64,000 nt of DNA, taken from contig NZ_JASJOC010000003.1 of assembly GCF_030068615.1 (NCBI RefSeq), positions 186,001 through 250,000 of the forward strand. Reading direction: 5' to 3'. The notes beneath the pieces were generated by a model. The model was given only the letters and a program-made list of their open reading frames with translations, searched no databases and was not told the DNA's origin. This document shows, piece after piece, positions 34,185-42,805 of this stretch. Position 1 is the first letter of the stretch. Every line of letters begins with the position of its first letter. Both the position numbers and the translations under genes were made by a program. Source of the stretch: Halostagnicola sp. A-GB9-2. Lineage in GTDB: Archaea; Halobacteriota; Halobacteria; Halobacteriales; Natrialbaceae.

Positions 34185-35048
34185 TCACTCCGAGCGACTG
34201 AACTCGGGATCGAACATCTGGGCCGACATCGGGGCTGGATCTCCGTCAGTAAGGTTGTATGCAGCAAAGTCCTCGAGACCGGCCTCCCGAAGCAGTTCCT
34301 CGTCGTAGACGGCGTTGCCGGTGTACTCTGCGGGGTCGCGACTGAGAATCTCGAGGACGGTATCGGAGACGATTTCGGGTGTCCGCCAGTCGTCTTCTGT
34401 GCCGAGCCCGAAGTACCGCGTTGCGCGAGTGTCGATCGCGGTGACGGGCCAGAAGGCGTTACAGCCGACATCGTGGTTTCCGAGTTCGCTCGCAAGCGAG
34501 AGCGTGAGGAAGGTCATGCCGAGTTTCGACCAGGCGTAGGGCGCCTCGCCGGGCGCTCGGTCGACGGTGACCGGTGGTGCATTGGTCAACAGCCACGAAT
34601 TCTCGACCTCTTTGAGGTGCTCGAGGAAGGCTCGAGAAGTGAGGTGCGTTCCGCGCACGTTCACGTCGGTCAGCAAGTCGAAGCGGTCTGCGGGGAGGTC
34701 TTCCACGTTGGCGATCTGAATCGCGCTCGCGTTGTTGATGACGATGTTGACCTCGCCGAACTCGTCGATCGCCCGTTCGGCGGCGGCCTCGACCTCGGCT
34801 TCGTCACGGACGTTCACCTGGATCGGCAGGGCGTCGACGCCCTTCTCGCGAACCTCTCGAGCGGTTTGCTCGATCGTCCCCTCGAGGTCTCGGTCCTCGC
34901 CGTAGTCGTCCTCCTCGCTCGTCTTCCCGGTCGAGACGATGTTACAGCCCTGCTCGGCGAGTGCGAGCGCGATCGCTTTGCCGATTCCTCGGGTCGTTCC
35001 AGTGATGAACGCCGTCTGTCCGGATAGATCCGGCTTCTCGAGTGCCAT
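34185..35048 (-). CDS. Short-chain dehydrogenase/reductase (HSDL2-like)
   Basis: The 287-residue enzyme has TGTTRGIGKAIALALAEQG (TGxxxGIG cofactor motif, residues 16-23), NNAS, and the catalytic YAWSK (YxxxK). The long insert after GKTSEEDDYGED and the C-terminal half resemble the HSDL2 subgroup of SDRs, which use NADP and are linked to fatty-acid metabolism. A TATA-like TTTTATAG lies about 25 bases upstream of the ATG. It converges with the ABC operon. Confidence 0.9.
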   Translation of the reverse strand: MALEKPDLSGQTAFITGTTRGIGKAIALALAEQGCNIVSTGKTSEEDDYGEDRDLEGTIEQTAREVREKGVDALPIQVNVRDEAEVEAAAERAIDEFGEVNIVINNASAIQIANVEDLPADRFDLLTDVNVRGTHLTSRAFLEHLKEVENSWLLTNAPPVTVDRAPGEAPYAWSKLGMTFLTLSLASELGNHDVGCNAFWPVTAIDTRATRYFGLGTEDDWRTPEIVSDTVLEILSRDPAEYTGNAVYDEELLREAGLEDFAAYNLTDGDPAPMSAQMFDPEFSRSE

Positions 35049-35141
35049 GATATACTATTGCTCAGCAGGACTATAAAACTTCAACCTAGTGGAGAATTGT
35101 CTCCGCTGTCAGTGGTGATGATGAGGACGCGAGGGGACGAC

Positions 35142-35753
35142 TCAGATTCCCGCGCCAGTTGGCGCGTCCGGCAGGTCAGCCGGCTCGGCGTCGAGGCCGA
35201 GTTCCTCGAGCGCGGCGGCGAGATGCTCGTCTTCGGCGAACTCCGAGCCGTCTTCCTCGCGGATGCGCTGGGTCGTCGCGAGCACTTCGGCGCGGCGGTC
35301 GTCCGGGATGTCGTACTTGTCGGCCGAGAGTTCGATCGTGAGGCCGTTGTGATCCCGCGTGTACAGCGAGTGGAAGATACCCCGATCGAACTCGTTGTAA
35401 CCGTACCGGGACTCCTCGAGCGCGTCGCGGATCTCGACGAACTCTTCGGCGTCGATAGAAAAGGAAAGGTGGTGGACCGAGCCGACCTGATTGCGAAGCG
35501 GTCGGTGATCTGACTGCCGGTCGTCGGTCACGAAGAAGGTGAGGATTCGCCCGTCGCCCGTGTCGAAAAACAGGTGCGTGGAGTTCGGATCGTCCAGGTT
35601 CGGTTGTCTAAGCACCAGCGGCATACCGAGCAGGTCGCGGTAGTATTCGATGGTGTCTTCCTCGTTACTTCCGATGAGCGTGATGTGGTCGGTTCCGGTG
35701 ACGCTGATCGGACTCTTCGGCGGCGTCGCGGTGATCTCGGGTTCGTCGGTCAT
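35142..35753 (-). CDS. VOC-family protein, ring-cleavage-dioxygenase-like
   Basis: The 203-residue protein begins the VOC fold at TGTDHITLIGSNEEDTIEYYRDLLGMPLVLRQ. The partner motifs are VHHLSFSIDAEEF and LYTRDHNGLTIELS (metal-binding H and E positions). A helical C-terminal extension (about 50 residues) ends the protein. It resembles extradiol dioxygenase or glyoxalase-type enzymes of haloarchaea. ATG 35753 is preferred over ATG 35780 because GTATAC (35783-35788) would serve as a TATA element at the right distance. Confidence 0.87.
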   Translation of the reverse strand: MTDEPEITATPPKSPISVTGTDHITLIGSNEEDTIEYYRDLLGMPLVLRQPNLDDPNSTHLFFDTGDGRILTFFVTDDRQSDHRPLRNQVGSVHHLSFSIDAEEFVEIRDALEESRYGYNEFDRGIFHSLYTRDHNGLTIELSADKYDIPDDRRAEVLATTQRIREEDGSEFAEDEHLAAALEELGLDAEPADLPDAPTGAGI

Positions 35754-35883
35754 CGTTCGTGTTCGGCCTACGGGTGCCATCCGTATACCTGTAGTCCCTT
35801 CCGCATGTTCGGGTTTCTGTACTCGCCCCGACGGGAGAACGGCACACTCGAGGAGTTGAAACTCCCATCAGATGAGCCGAACG

Positions 35884-36297
35884 CTACCCGCCGCCGGTGA
35901 CGACGACCGGCCGTTCCGTGTTGAGGATCGTCGACTGGGTCACGCTCCCGAAGACCGCTTTGCCGACCGGGGAACGCTTTCTGCCGCCGAGGACGATCAG
36001 GTCGACGTCCCGGTCGTCGGCTTCGATGAGGATGTCTTCGGCCGCGTCGCCGCTATCCTCTGCAATCACGGTCTCGATATCCGCTTTCTCGAGGATCTCT
36101 TTCGCTCGACGCACCGACGCGACTCGAGTCGCGGTCTTGTACTGGCTGTACTCCTCGGGAATCTCGTCGTCGTCACCGAAGACGAACAGGAGGGTCGCTT
36201 CGATGTCGTCCGTTTCATGTGGAAGCGAAGCGACGTACTGCGCCTGCGCTCGAGCGCGGTCTTCGTCCGTATCGACAGGCACCAGAACCTGATACAT
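35884..36297 (-). CDS. UspA-family universal stress protein
   Basis: The 137-residue protein starts [20 protein letters not shown], the usual Usp beta-strand and loop. It has the ATP-binding type G-2x-G-9x-G(S/T) motif in [20 protein letters not shown] and ends [12 protein letters not shown]. It probably binds ATP and acts in stress adaptation. A TATA-like ACTATAAAATC at about 36322-36332 fits a leaderless start at this ATG, so the longer open frame is rejected. It is divergent from the E1-alpha gene. Confidence 0.93.
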   Translation of the reverse strand: MYQVLVPVDTDEDRARAQAQYVASLPHETDDIEATLLFVFGDDDEIPEEYSQYKTATRVASVRRAKEILEKADIETVIAEDSGDAAEDILIEADDRDVDLIVLGGRKRSPVGKAVFGSVTQSTILNTERPVVVTGGG

Positions 36298-36493
36298 GCC
36301 GTACGGTTCGGTTTCTGCAACTATAAAATCGACTCCGGGTTTCGAACCCGATCGAGTGGGTTCTCTCACCGAGTAGCCCGACTCGCTCTCGTGGACCGGT
36401 CGACGACGCTTCTGTTCGACCGGTCGGTCTCTCTGACGGTCACCGTTCGTCACTCGATTTTAAGGTGGTTCACTGCCACCGTGGGAGTATCAG

Positions 36494-37651
36494 ATGTCAC
36501 GCGACGTGCTCGATCGGGACCCCGACGACCGTGTGCAGATTCTCGACCCGACCGGTGACGTGGTCGCGCCGGATCTCGTGCCCGATCTCGAGGCGGAGAC
36601 GCTCTACTCGATGTACCGGGATATGAAGTTCTGCCGGCGCTTTGACGAGCGGATGATCAGCCTGCAGCGACAGGGTCGGCTGGGGACCTACGCCTCGCTC
36701 GCGGGACAGGAGGGCTCTCAGATCGGGTCGACGTACGCGCTCTCCGACGAGGACATGCTCTCCTTTCAGTACCGCGAGCACGGAGCGATCGTCTCGCGGG
36801 ACCTCCCCTGGGAGTACCTGCTGTACTGGATGGGTCACGAGGACGGCAACGCCGCGCTGACCGACGTGAACGTCTTCCCGCTGAACATCTCTATCGCGGG
36901 GCACATCCCCCACGCCGTCGGCTGGTCCTGGGCGGCCAAACTCAAGGGTGACGAACGCGTCGGAGTTGTCCACTTCGGCGACGGGTCGACCTCCGAGGGC
37001 GACTTCCACGAAGCGATGAACTTCGCGGGCGTCTTCGACACGCCGACCGTCTTCCTGTGTCACAACAATCAGTGGGCGATTTCGGTCCCTCGAGAGCGCC
37101 AGACGGCCTCGAAGACGATCGCTCAGAAGGCCAACGCCTACGGCTTCGACGGGGTGCAGGTCGACGGAATGGATCCGCTCGCGACCTACGTCGTGACGAA
37201 GGCCGCTCGAGAGAAAGCGCTCGGCTCGCCCTCCGACGCGCCAGACGGACGGGGAGCCGAAGACGATGACGACTCGAGCGAGCAGTTGCGACCGACACTC
37301 ATCGAGGCGGTCCAGTATCGCTTCGGCGCACACACGACCGCGGATGACCCGAGCGTCTACCGGGACGACGAGGAGGTCAAGCAGTGGCGCGAGCGGGACC
37401 CGATCGACCGGTTCGAACTCTACCTCCGGAATCAGGGGCTCATCGACAACGGTCACATCGAGGCCGTCGAAGCCGACGTCGAGGAGACCCTCGCGGAGCT
37501 CCTCGAGCAGGCGGAAGACTACGAGGCGGATCCTCGAGCGATGTTCGAGTACACCTACGACGAGCCGACGCCGCGACTCGAGCAACAGCGCGAACACCTC
37601 GAGTCGCTCCGCTCGACCCACGGTGACGACGCGCTCCTCGAGGACGAATAG
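36494..37651 (+). CDS. pdhA: 2-oxoacid dehydrogenase E1 component, alpha subunit (isolated)
   Basis: The 385-residue protein has the thiamin-diphosphate motif beginning GDGSTSEGDFHEAMNFA and ending HNNQWAIS (about residues 162-191). It also has the FDERMISLQRQGRLGTYAS region and the late YRFGAHTTADDPSVYR phosphorylation-loop-like motif of PdhA/BkdA/AcoA. An E1-alpha needs a beta partner, plus E2 and E3, yet no such gene is adjacent. Neighbours are a UspA gene and a membrane protein. The substrate (pyruvate, branched-chain, or acetoin) is undecided. A TATA-like GATTTTAAGG is about 30 bases upstream. Confidence 0.9.
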   Translation: MSRDVLDRDPDDRVQILDPTGDVVAPDLVPDLEAETLYSMYRDMKFCRRFDERMISLQRQGRLGTYASLAGQEGSQIGSTYALSDEDMLSFQYREHGAIVSRDLPWEYLLYWMGHEDGNAALTDVNVFPLNISIAGHIPHAVGWSWAAKLKGDERVGVVHFGDGSTSEGDFHEAMNFAGVFDTPTVFLCHNNQWAISVPRERQTASKTIAQKANAYGFDGVQVDGMDPLATYVVTKAAREKALGSPSDAPDGRGAEDDDDSSEQLRPTLIEAVQYRFGAHTTADDPSVYRDDEEVKQWRERDPIDRFELYLRNQGLIDNGHIEAVEADVEETLAELLEQAEDYEADPRAMFEYTYDEPTPRLEQQREHLESLRSTHGDDALLEDE

Positions 37652-37751
37652 TGGACCTTTCCCGGCTACTGCAAGCTCCGTCTTAAAGCGTCAACTGAGA
37701 CAGGCTAACCGCTTTGGGTCGCGTCTCGAAATCACCACGTAACAGCTCTCC

Positions 37752-38243
37752 ATGCAACTCGAGCAATCAGCGACCGAAACCGGAACAGACACCGATTGGA
37801 CCGATACGATTCCGAGCGCGTTCGACGCCAGAGTGCTCGGACTCGTCGTGACCCTCGCCGGACTCGCCGCCTCGGTGAACGTCCCCTACGGCGGCCTTCC
37901 GATGGCGGGCGTCGCGTTCGCGACGCTCACAGTTATCGGCGTCGTCGGCCACGTTCTTGGCGAGCGAAAACTCCGTCGGATCACCGACGGTCTCGCCGAG
38001 CGTTGGAGCCAGAAGGGGGTCGCGATCGAACGGGTTACCCGCTCCTCGAGCGGGATGCGAACGCAGTGGACGCTCCATACTCCCGACGGCGACGTGACCG
38101 TGGGCGGTCTCGCACTCGCTCCGATGTCTCGGCTGTCGATCGAGTGGGATGGAATCAGCGACTCGATGTCAGCAGGCGAAGCCGAAAGCGACCTCGAGAC
38201 GCTCGCGAACGGACTGTATCGCGAAATCTTCGAATTGCCGTAG
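37752..38243 (+). CDS. Membrane-anchored protein, function unknown
   Basis: The 163-residue product has a short acidic N-terminus and two closely spaced hydrophobic helices (VLGLVVTLAGLAASVNV and GGLPMAGVAFATLTVIGVVGHVL). A soluble domain of about 90 residues follows (MRTQWTLHTPDGDVTVGGLAL). No known family is recognised. It lies 100 bases after the E1-alpha gene on the same strand, but an operon is not evident. Confidence 0.7.
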   Translation: MQLEQSATETGTDTDWTDTIPSAFDARVLGLVVTLAGLAASVNVPYGGLPMAGVAFATLTVIGVVGHVLGERKLRRITDGLAERWSQKGVAIERVTRSSSGMRTQWTLHTPDGDVTVGGLALAPMSRLSIEWDGISDSMSAGEAESDLETLANGLYREIFELP

Positions 38244-38260
38244 CTCTCCTTTCGGATCGA

Positions 38261-39055
38261 TTACTCCTCGAGCGCGTCTGCCTCGAGCGGGTCAGATTCC
38301 TCCCAGTACCGCTCGTGGAGGTCTTCGCCCCACATGCGGACGTGCTGATTGTCGGTGTCGAGCGCCGCCTGCAACACGCCGTCGTCGTCGCGAATCATCA
38401 GGCTCACTACGTCGTCGGCGACGGTCACGGCGTGAGGAACGTCGCCGTCGAAGACCCGAATCTCGGCTCGATCGGCCTCGAGTAACTCTCGAAGCCGCTC
38501 TCGGAGCGTCGAGTCGTCAGCGAGCGCGTCGATCGCCGTCGCCGAAAACACGCCCTCGAAGGTCTGGTCGTCCTCGAGCACGTTTCGACATACCGTCTCG
38601 AGACTTCGCTCGTTAAACGCGTAGGAGACGATCCGAACGCGGTTCGCACCTCGAATCGTCTCGGTCACTCGTCCAACGGGCGCGCCCGGCCTCGTCTGTG
38701 AGGGCGTTGTGATCGTCGCGTCCCGAAGCGCGAGGAGATCGAACGCCATCTCGTCGGTCGGCAGCCATTCGACGATGTCTCGGAGCGTAAGCTCCGTCTC
38801 GACGATCTTCCGAAGATCCGTAAACCCGGCCGCGATGAGCCGTCCCGTCGCCGTTACGTCGTAGCCGTCGCTCGTTCGGGTGATCCAGTTACGTTCGTCA
38901 AAATCCCGAAGGATTCGCCCGAGCGTCGGCTGTGAAGCACCCGTCGCCTCCTCGAGTTCACGTCGTGTCGAGGACGACTCGCGTAACGCGTTCAACACCG
39001 CGACTCGGTTCGGAGAGAGCGCGAGAAACTCGATCTCCTCGAGTGCGAGGTCCAT
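38261..39055 (-). CDS. Winged-helix transcription regulator, FilR1-like
   Basis: The 264-residue protein has an N-terminal winged helix-turn-helix (NRVAVLNALRESSSTRRELEEATGASQPTLGRILRDF, residues 16-52). A middle domain resembles the FilR1/DUF1724 ligand-binding fold (NRVRIVSYAFNERS, ATAIDALADD, DDVVSLMIRDDDGVLQAAL). It is transcribed divergently from the EamA exporter at 39287, with inverted repeats between them, so it is a candidate regulator of that gene and of itself. A paralogue is at 59334-60128. Confidence 0.85.
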   Translation of the reverse strand: MDLALEEIEFLALSPNRVAVLNALRESSSTRRELEEATGASQPTLGRILRDFDERNWITRTSDGYDVTATGRLIAAGFTDLRKIVETELTLRDIVEWLPTDEMAFDLLALRDATITTPSQTRPGAPVGRVTETIRGANRVRIVSYAFNERSLETVCRNVLEDDQTFEGVFSATAIDALADDSTLRERLRELLEADRAEIRVFDGDVPHAVTVADDVVSLMIRDDDGVLQAALDTDNQHVRMWGEDLHERYWEESDPLEADALEE

Positions 39056-39086
39056 ACCCGTCGTTCGAACCGTTCCGAAAAGTGTG

Positions 39087-39180
39087 TTTCGGGCCGTGAA
39101 CGGATTTCACCCCGTGAATAGTTACGGAGCCCGAAAGAATCACACGGCATCACGAAGTTTCTTACCGTGTAATTTTTACT
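39087..39180. promoter_or_regulatory. Two inverted repeats between regulator and exporter (possible operators)
   Basis: TTTCGGGC (39087-39094) is the exact complement of GCCCGAAA (39129-39136), and ACACGG (39142-39147) is that of CCGTGT (39175-39180). The second pair sits just before the TATA-like AATAATTTATG (39184-39194) of the exporter transcript. Their position in a divergent promoter region suggests binding sites for the neighbouring regulator, by inference only. Confidence 0.4.
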
Positions 39181-39222
39181 GAAATAATTTATGTGGCTCA
39201 CGCCCTTCTGTTCTCATACGAG

Positions 39223-39285
39223 ATGATTACGGAACTGCTGACATTCGGTCGGTTCGAACGAGACGCCACGGAGGTGTCGAACTAA
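39223..39285 (+). CDS. Possible 20-residue leader peptide upstream of the EamA gene
   Basis: ATG 39223 opens MITELLTFGRFERDATEVSN, ending at TAA (39283-39285) one base before the exporter's GTG start. A Shine-Dalgarno-like GGAGGTG (39270-39276) lies inside it. With a TATA-like site at about 39184-39194 the ORF would be the first on the mRNA, some 10 bases from the expected transcript start. It could couple ribosome loading to the exporter. Confidence 0.4.
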   Translation: MITELLTFGRFERDATEVSN

Positions 39286-39286
39286 C

Positions 39287-40279
39287 GTGTCTCGAGTCCG
39301 AACCCTCGTTCTATTCGCCCTCGCGAGCGTCTTCTTCGGCGGGACCTTCGTCGCGGCCAGAGCCGGACAGGAATTTATTCCACCGCTTTTGTTCGTCGCG
39401 CTTCGCTTCGACATCGCTGCGGTCCTGCTGATCGGCTACGCCGTCTTGACGACGCCTCGCGAGGATCTCGTCCCTACAACTCGAGGCGATATCGCCGGCA
39501 TCCTCGCCGCCGGCGTCTTCGCCATCGGACTGGCGAACGGGCTCCTGTTCGTCGGTCAGGGTTACGTCACGAGCGCGGTCGGTTCGATCGTCTTCAGCCT
39601 CGTTCCGATCTTTTCGCCGTTGCTCGCCGGCGTGTTGCTCACCGACGAGCGCCTGACGGCGACAGGTGCTGTCGGCACCGCCGTCGGACTGGTCGGCGTT
39701 GCGATGGTGATCGGCATTGAGCCGGGGAACCTCCTCGGAGCCGCAAACGGCGGCACCGCGATCGTCCTCTTCGGTGCGATTAGTGGCGCGCTCGGTGCCG
39801 TCCTGATCCGCCGCGCGGACGTGACGACCTCGAGTACCGTCCGGACCGCCTGGGCGCTCCCGGTGAGCGCGCTGATGCTCCACGCGATGAGCTTCGGTGC
39901 AGGCGAGTCCGTCGGCGCAATCGAGTGGACGACCGGTGCGATCGTCGCGCTCGTCTACGTGAGCGTCTTCGCCGGTGCCATCGCCTACATCGCCTACTTC
40001 GAACTCATCGACGAGGTCGGCGCGATCCGCTCGAGTCTCACCTTCTACGCCAGCCCGGTCTTCGCGACGCTCGGGGGCTGGCTCTTCCTCGGCGAACAGC
40101 TCTCGGGACTGGCCGTCGCCGGGTTCGCGGTCATCGTCGCCGGCTTTACGATCATCGGCTACCGAACGATCGTTACCTCGCTCGAGGAGCCGGTGATCCG
40201 GGCGATTCGCCGTCTTCCGCCGATTCACCTGCAGGGGGACGATCGCCGGGACTCGCGGTTCGAGACCGACGGAGACTAA
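39287..40279 (+). CDS. EamA/DMT-family transporter
   Basis: The 330-residue protein has ten predicted transmembrane helices arranged as two EamA repeats. The first starts LVLFALASVFFGGTFVAARAG and the second near TAIVLFGAISGALGAVLIRR. It ends with a soluble tail. Members export metabolites or drugs. The GTG start is supported by GGAGGTG ten bases upstream and by the hydrophobic helix starting at residue 6. It is divergent from the FilR1-like regulator. Confidence 0.9.
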   Translation: MSRVRTLVLFALASVFFGGTFVAARAGQEFIPPLLFVALRFDIAAVLLIGYAVLTTPREDLVPTTRGDIAGILAAGVFAIGLANGLLFVGQGYVTSAVGSIVFSLVPIFSPLLAGVLLTDERLTATGAVGTAVGLVGVAMVIGIEPGNLLGAANGGTAIVLFGAISGALGAVLIRRADVTTSSTVRTAWALPVSALMLHAMSFGAGESVGAIEWTTGAIVALVYVSVFAGAIAYIAYFELIDEVGAIRSSLTFYASPVFATLGGWLFLGEQLSGLAVAGFAVIVAGFTIIGYRTIVTSLEEPVIRAIRRLPPIHLQGDDRRDSRFETDGD

Positions 40280-40356
40280 CGACTTCCTGATTGATGTCGA
40301 GGGCTCGACCGTCCGACGGAAAACAATTATATCGGCCGGCGCCGACTCTGCTCTCG

Positions 40357-40740
40357 ATGACCGAATCCGACGAGTGTCCGTTTTGCGAGATCGTTCGCGG
40401 CGAACGAGAATCGGACGTGCTTCTCGAATCGGCGGACTACTGCTGTTTTCTCGACGCCTATCCCGTGAACGAGGGTCACGCGCTCGTCGCCCCGAAAACG
40501 CACGTTCGTTACATGGAGGACCTCGAAGATCCGAAACTCTACGAGTTCCTGCGAGAGGCGCTAGCCGAGGTGAATCGGCGGTACGAACCGGACTCGACCA
40601 ACGTCGGGATCAACAACGGATCGGCGGCCGGGCAGACGATCCCGCACCTCCACTGGCATATCATCCCTCGGTACGAGGGCGATATGGAGGACCCGACGGG
40701 CGGCGTGCGGGGCGTGATCCCCGAGGAGCGAACTTACTGA
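40357..40740 (+). CDS. HIT-family hydrolase
   Basis: The 127-residue protein starts ECPFCEIVRGERESDVLLES and has the catalytic histidine triad HLHWHIIPR near its C-terminus (HxHxH-xx type). The CxxC near residue 9 fits the Zn-binding variant. HIT proteins hydrolyse nucleotide phosphoramidates or dinucleoside polyphosphates. AATTATATC about 27 bases before the ATG gives a leaderless promoter, so the longer open frame is rejected. Confidence 0.93.
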   Translation: MTESDECPFCEIVRGERESDVLLESADYCCFLDAYPVNEGHALVAPKTHVRYMEDLEDPKLYEFLREALAEVNRRYEPDSTNVGINNGSAAGQTIPHLHWHIIPRYEGDMEDPTGGVRGVIPEERTY

Positions 40741-40769
40741 CGACGCGCCGAGACCGATCGTCGTCGGTA

Positions 40770-40925
40770 TCACAGGACGTGACTCCGTAATGCCGCAACC
40801 GAATGCGGCCAGTCGCCCTCGAGTTCGTCCGACGGCGTTCGCCCGTCGTCCTCGGTCGTCTCCGCGTCGGGACGAGTCGTTCCGTTTTCCGGCGGTTCAC
40901 TCCGGCTCGAACAGTCGTCGACCAT
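40770..40925 (-). CDS. 51-residue acidic small protein, function unknown
   Basis: ATG at 40925 (minus strand) opens MVDDCSSRSEPPENGTTRPD... ending ALRSHVL. Composition is acidic and polar like haloarchaeal cytoplasmic proteins. The strongest support is a TATA box, CTTTTTATATC (on the minus strand, 40947-40957), whose centre lies about 27 bases before the ATG. This is the classical geometry of a leaderless haloarchaeal mRNA. No family is recognised. Confidence 0.5.
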   Translation of the reverse strand: MVDDCSSRSEPPENGTTRPDAETTEDDGRTPSDELEGDWPHSVAALRSHVL

Positions 40926-41017
40926 GCGAGTGCTGGCCTCGTTTTGATATAAAAAGTCTCGCCGGGCGTGCGGTGCTCGATCGAACGCAATTCGATCCGC
41001 TGTCACTAAAGCGATCG

Positions 41018-41572
41018 TCACTCGAGCCACTCGGGCGTCCACTCCACGATCCGTCGGCGAACCAGCGCGTAGCCGACCGAAAGGACGAGGCCGCCGACGA
41101 TGGCGGCGCTGATCCAACCGTCGAAGACGAGCAGGCCCGGCACCGCGAGCGCGATAGCGAGCGCGGCGTCCTCGGGCGCGCCGTCGTATCTGACCCACCG
41201 CCGCGGACGGATCCATCGGGAGCGGAGGTGATCGTACACCGCTCGATCGCTGCGATCGTTCCACGGGTCCATCTCGGGGCCGCCGCCCAGCGCGTCGCTC
41301 ATCGCGTGGAGCCACGCGGCGACGGCGAACGAGGCGAGTGCGGCGGTCGCGGCCGTGGGAACGAGCAGAGCGAGGGCGACGAAGCCGACCGCGGCGACGC
41401 TCCCCAGCACGGGCGCGTGAAGCGTTCGCCGGTGCTCGAGAACGAGGTCGAAATCGGGGACCAGTCCGCCACAGATCGCCCCGATTGCGAGCGGGGTCGC
41501 GAGTTCGGGAACGGCGTAAGCGACGGGGACGACGACTGCGAGGCCCGCGAACACGTGCGTCGTCGCCATCAT
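41018..41572 (-). CDS. YdjM-like metal-dependent hydrolase, membrane-bound
   Basis: The 184-residue protein starts MMATTHVFAGLAVVVPVAY, the N-terminal histidine of the family. It has several hydrophobic helices and conserved acidic/histidine sites GLVPDFDLVLEHRRTLHAP and WLHAMSDALGG. The order H...DxD...HR..H...H resembles the YdjM (DUF457) group, predicted metal-dependent hydrolases of the membrane. Substrate is unknown. Confidence 0.8.
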   Translation of the reverse strand: MMATTHVFAGLAVVVPVAYAVPELATPLAIGAICGGLVPDFDLVLEHRRTLHAPVLGSVAAVGFVALALLVPTAATAALASFAVAAWLHAMSDALGGGPEMDPWNDRSDRAVYDHLRSRWIRPRRWVRYDGAPEDAALAIALAVPGLLVFDGWISAAIVGGLVLSVGYALVRRRIVEWTPEWLE

Positions 41573-41629
41573 ACGCCTCAGTACGCGGGCGAGCGGGAAA
41601 ACTGTACGCGAATCGCGCTCAACTAGCCA

Positions 41630-42097
41630 TCATTCGCTGTCCTCGGGAGCTATCCCCTTCTCGGCTAACTCCTCGAGTGCCCCCTCGGTCTTCTCGAGGT
41701 GGTCGATGCCCATCCCCTCGCGAACGGACTCGGCCTTCGTGAACTGGATCTCCTCGTAATCGACGACCTGCACGCGATTGCCCCACGGGTCACGGAACTC
41801 GAGTCCGCGCGTATCGAGTACGTCGACGTCGAACTCCTCGAGTCGCCGCTCGAGGGGTTCGGTATCGTCGACCACCAGCCCGAAGTGGCGGTGCTCGTCG
41901 GCGTTCGGCGTCGCGTGCTCGGACAACGCAATGAACTGGTCGCCCATGTCGATGAAGGCGCTCGTGTCGCCTCGTCCGCGCAGTTCGAACTCGAAGAGGT
42001 CGCCGTAGAACTCGAGGGCGTCGTCGACGTCTCCGACCTCGAGGGCGACGTGGTTGATTCCGACAGGGCGGACGCGATCGGCGGATGAGTCGGTCAT
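41630..42097 (-). CDS. VOC-family protein
   Basis: The 155-residue product starts with a short acidic leader and then GINHVALEVGDVDDALEFYGDLFEFEL, followed by HRHFGLVVDDTEPLERRL and FRDPWGNRVQVVDYEE. These are the two halves of the VOC/glyoxalase fold with likely metal ligands H, H and E. The function cannot be narrowed. ATG 42097 is chosen because the upstream extension to 42160 is outside the fold. Confidence 0.87.
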   Translation of the reverse strand: MTDSSADRVRPVGINHVALEVGDVDDALEFYGDLFEFELRGRGDTSAFIDMGDQFIALSEHATPNADEHRHFGLVVDDTEPLERRLEEFDVDVLDTRGLEFRDPWGNRVQVVDYEEIQFTKAESVREGMGIDHLEKTEGALEELAEKGIAPEDSE

Positions 42098-42163
42098 CGT
42101 TCGGCTGAACGTCGTTGACGCTGATAACGCTAGGGACGACTCTCGTCCTCGAGTCCGCACTCA

Positions 42164-42589
42164 CTACAGCGTTTTTTCGCAGGGGGGTTCAGGATAGTTC
42201 TCACAATCCCGTTCAACCAGATACGGAGCGTCTGCTTCGAGTTGCACCCCGATCCACTGACAATTGGTATCGCTAGTATCGGTGCCGAGATTGACATCAC
42301 TCCACTCTGCAGACTCGTCAGTTCTCGCCGCAACACTGTATTCGTGTTCCGCTTCAGTATTCCATTCACAGTCGACGATTTGCGTTGACGGAGAATCTGA
42401 AGCAGATGAGGCCGTGATCGTTGTTTGCTGAATCGTTTTTTCGTCCTCGTCTATTCGGATCTCAACAGTCATCTCCTCATCGTGAAAATTTTCTACTCGA
42501 ACCCCGCCAAGTTGTATCTCGCTGTCCGAAGAGATGCACCCACCTACTACTGGGAAGCTAGCTGCGGTTAGCACGTGTCTTCGTCTCAC
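42164..42589 (-). CDS. Tat-type lipoprotein, function unknown
   Basis: The 141-residue protein begins MRRRHVLTAASFPVVGGC, a twin-arginine signal ending in a lipobox (VGGC). It should therefore be exported folded and lipid-anchored outside the cell. The mature part is a beta-rich domain with four cysteines (DCEW, NCQW, DCEN, PCEK) that may form disulfides. Base composition is more AT-rich than its neighbours, which hints at recent acquisition. No family is recognised. Confidence 0.75.
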   Translation of the reverse strand: MRRRHVLTAASFPVVGGCISSDSEIQLGGVRVENFHDEEMTVEIRIDEDEKTIQQTTITASSASDSPSTQIVDCEWNTEAEHEYSVAARTDESAEWSDVNLGTDTSDTNCQWIGVQLEADAPYLVERDCENYPEPPCEKTL

Positions 42590-42805
42590 ATCTCCCTCTT
42601 ATTCTCACCGCTAATAAGGGTAGACTCTCTCTCAAATCTATAATAAAAGCAGACAGAGTACTACCTACACGGGCTCGGTACCGTCCGATCTCGTCTGTCT
42701 AACTACTTATTTCGATCCTCTGCCCTCACAACTAATGGATACAACCGCTGAGAATTAGGCGGCGTCAAACGTGCAGAACGGATCGCTCGGCGCGAGGTAT
42801 CGTCG

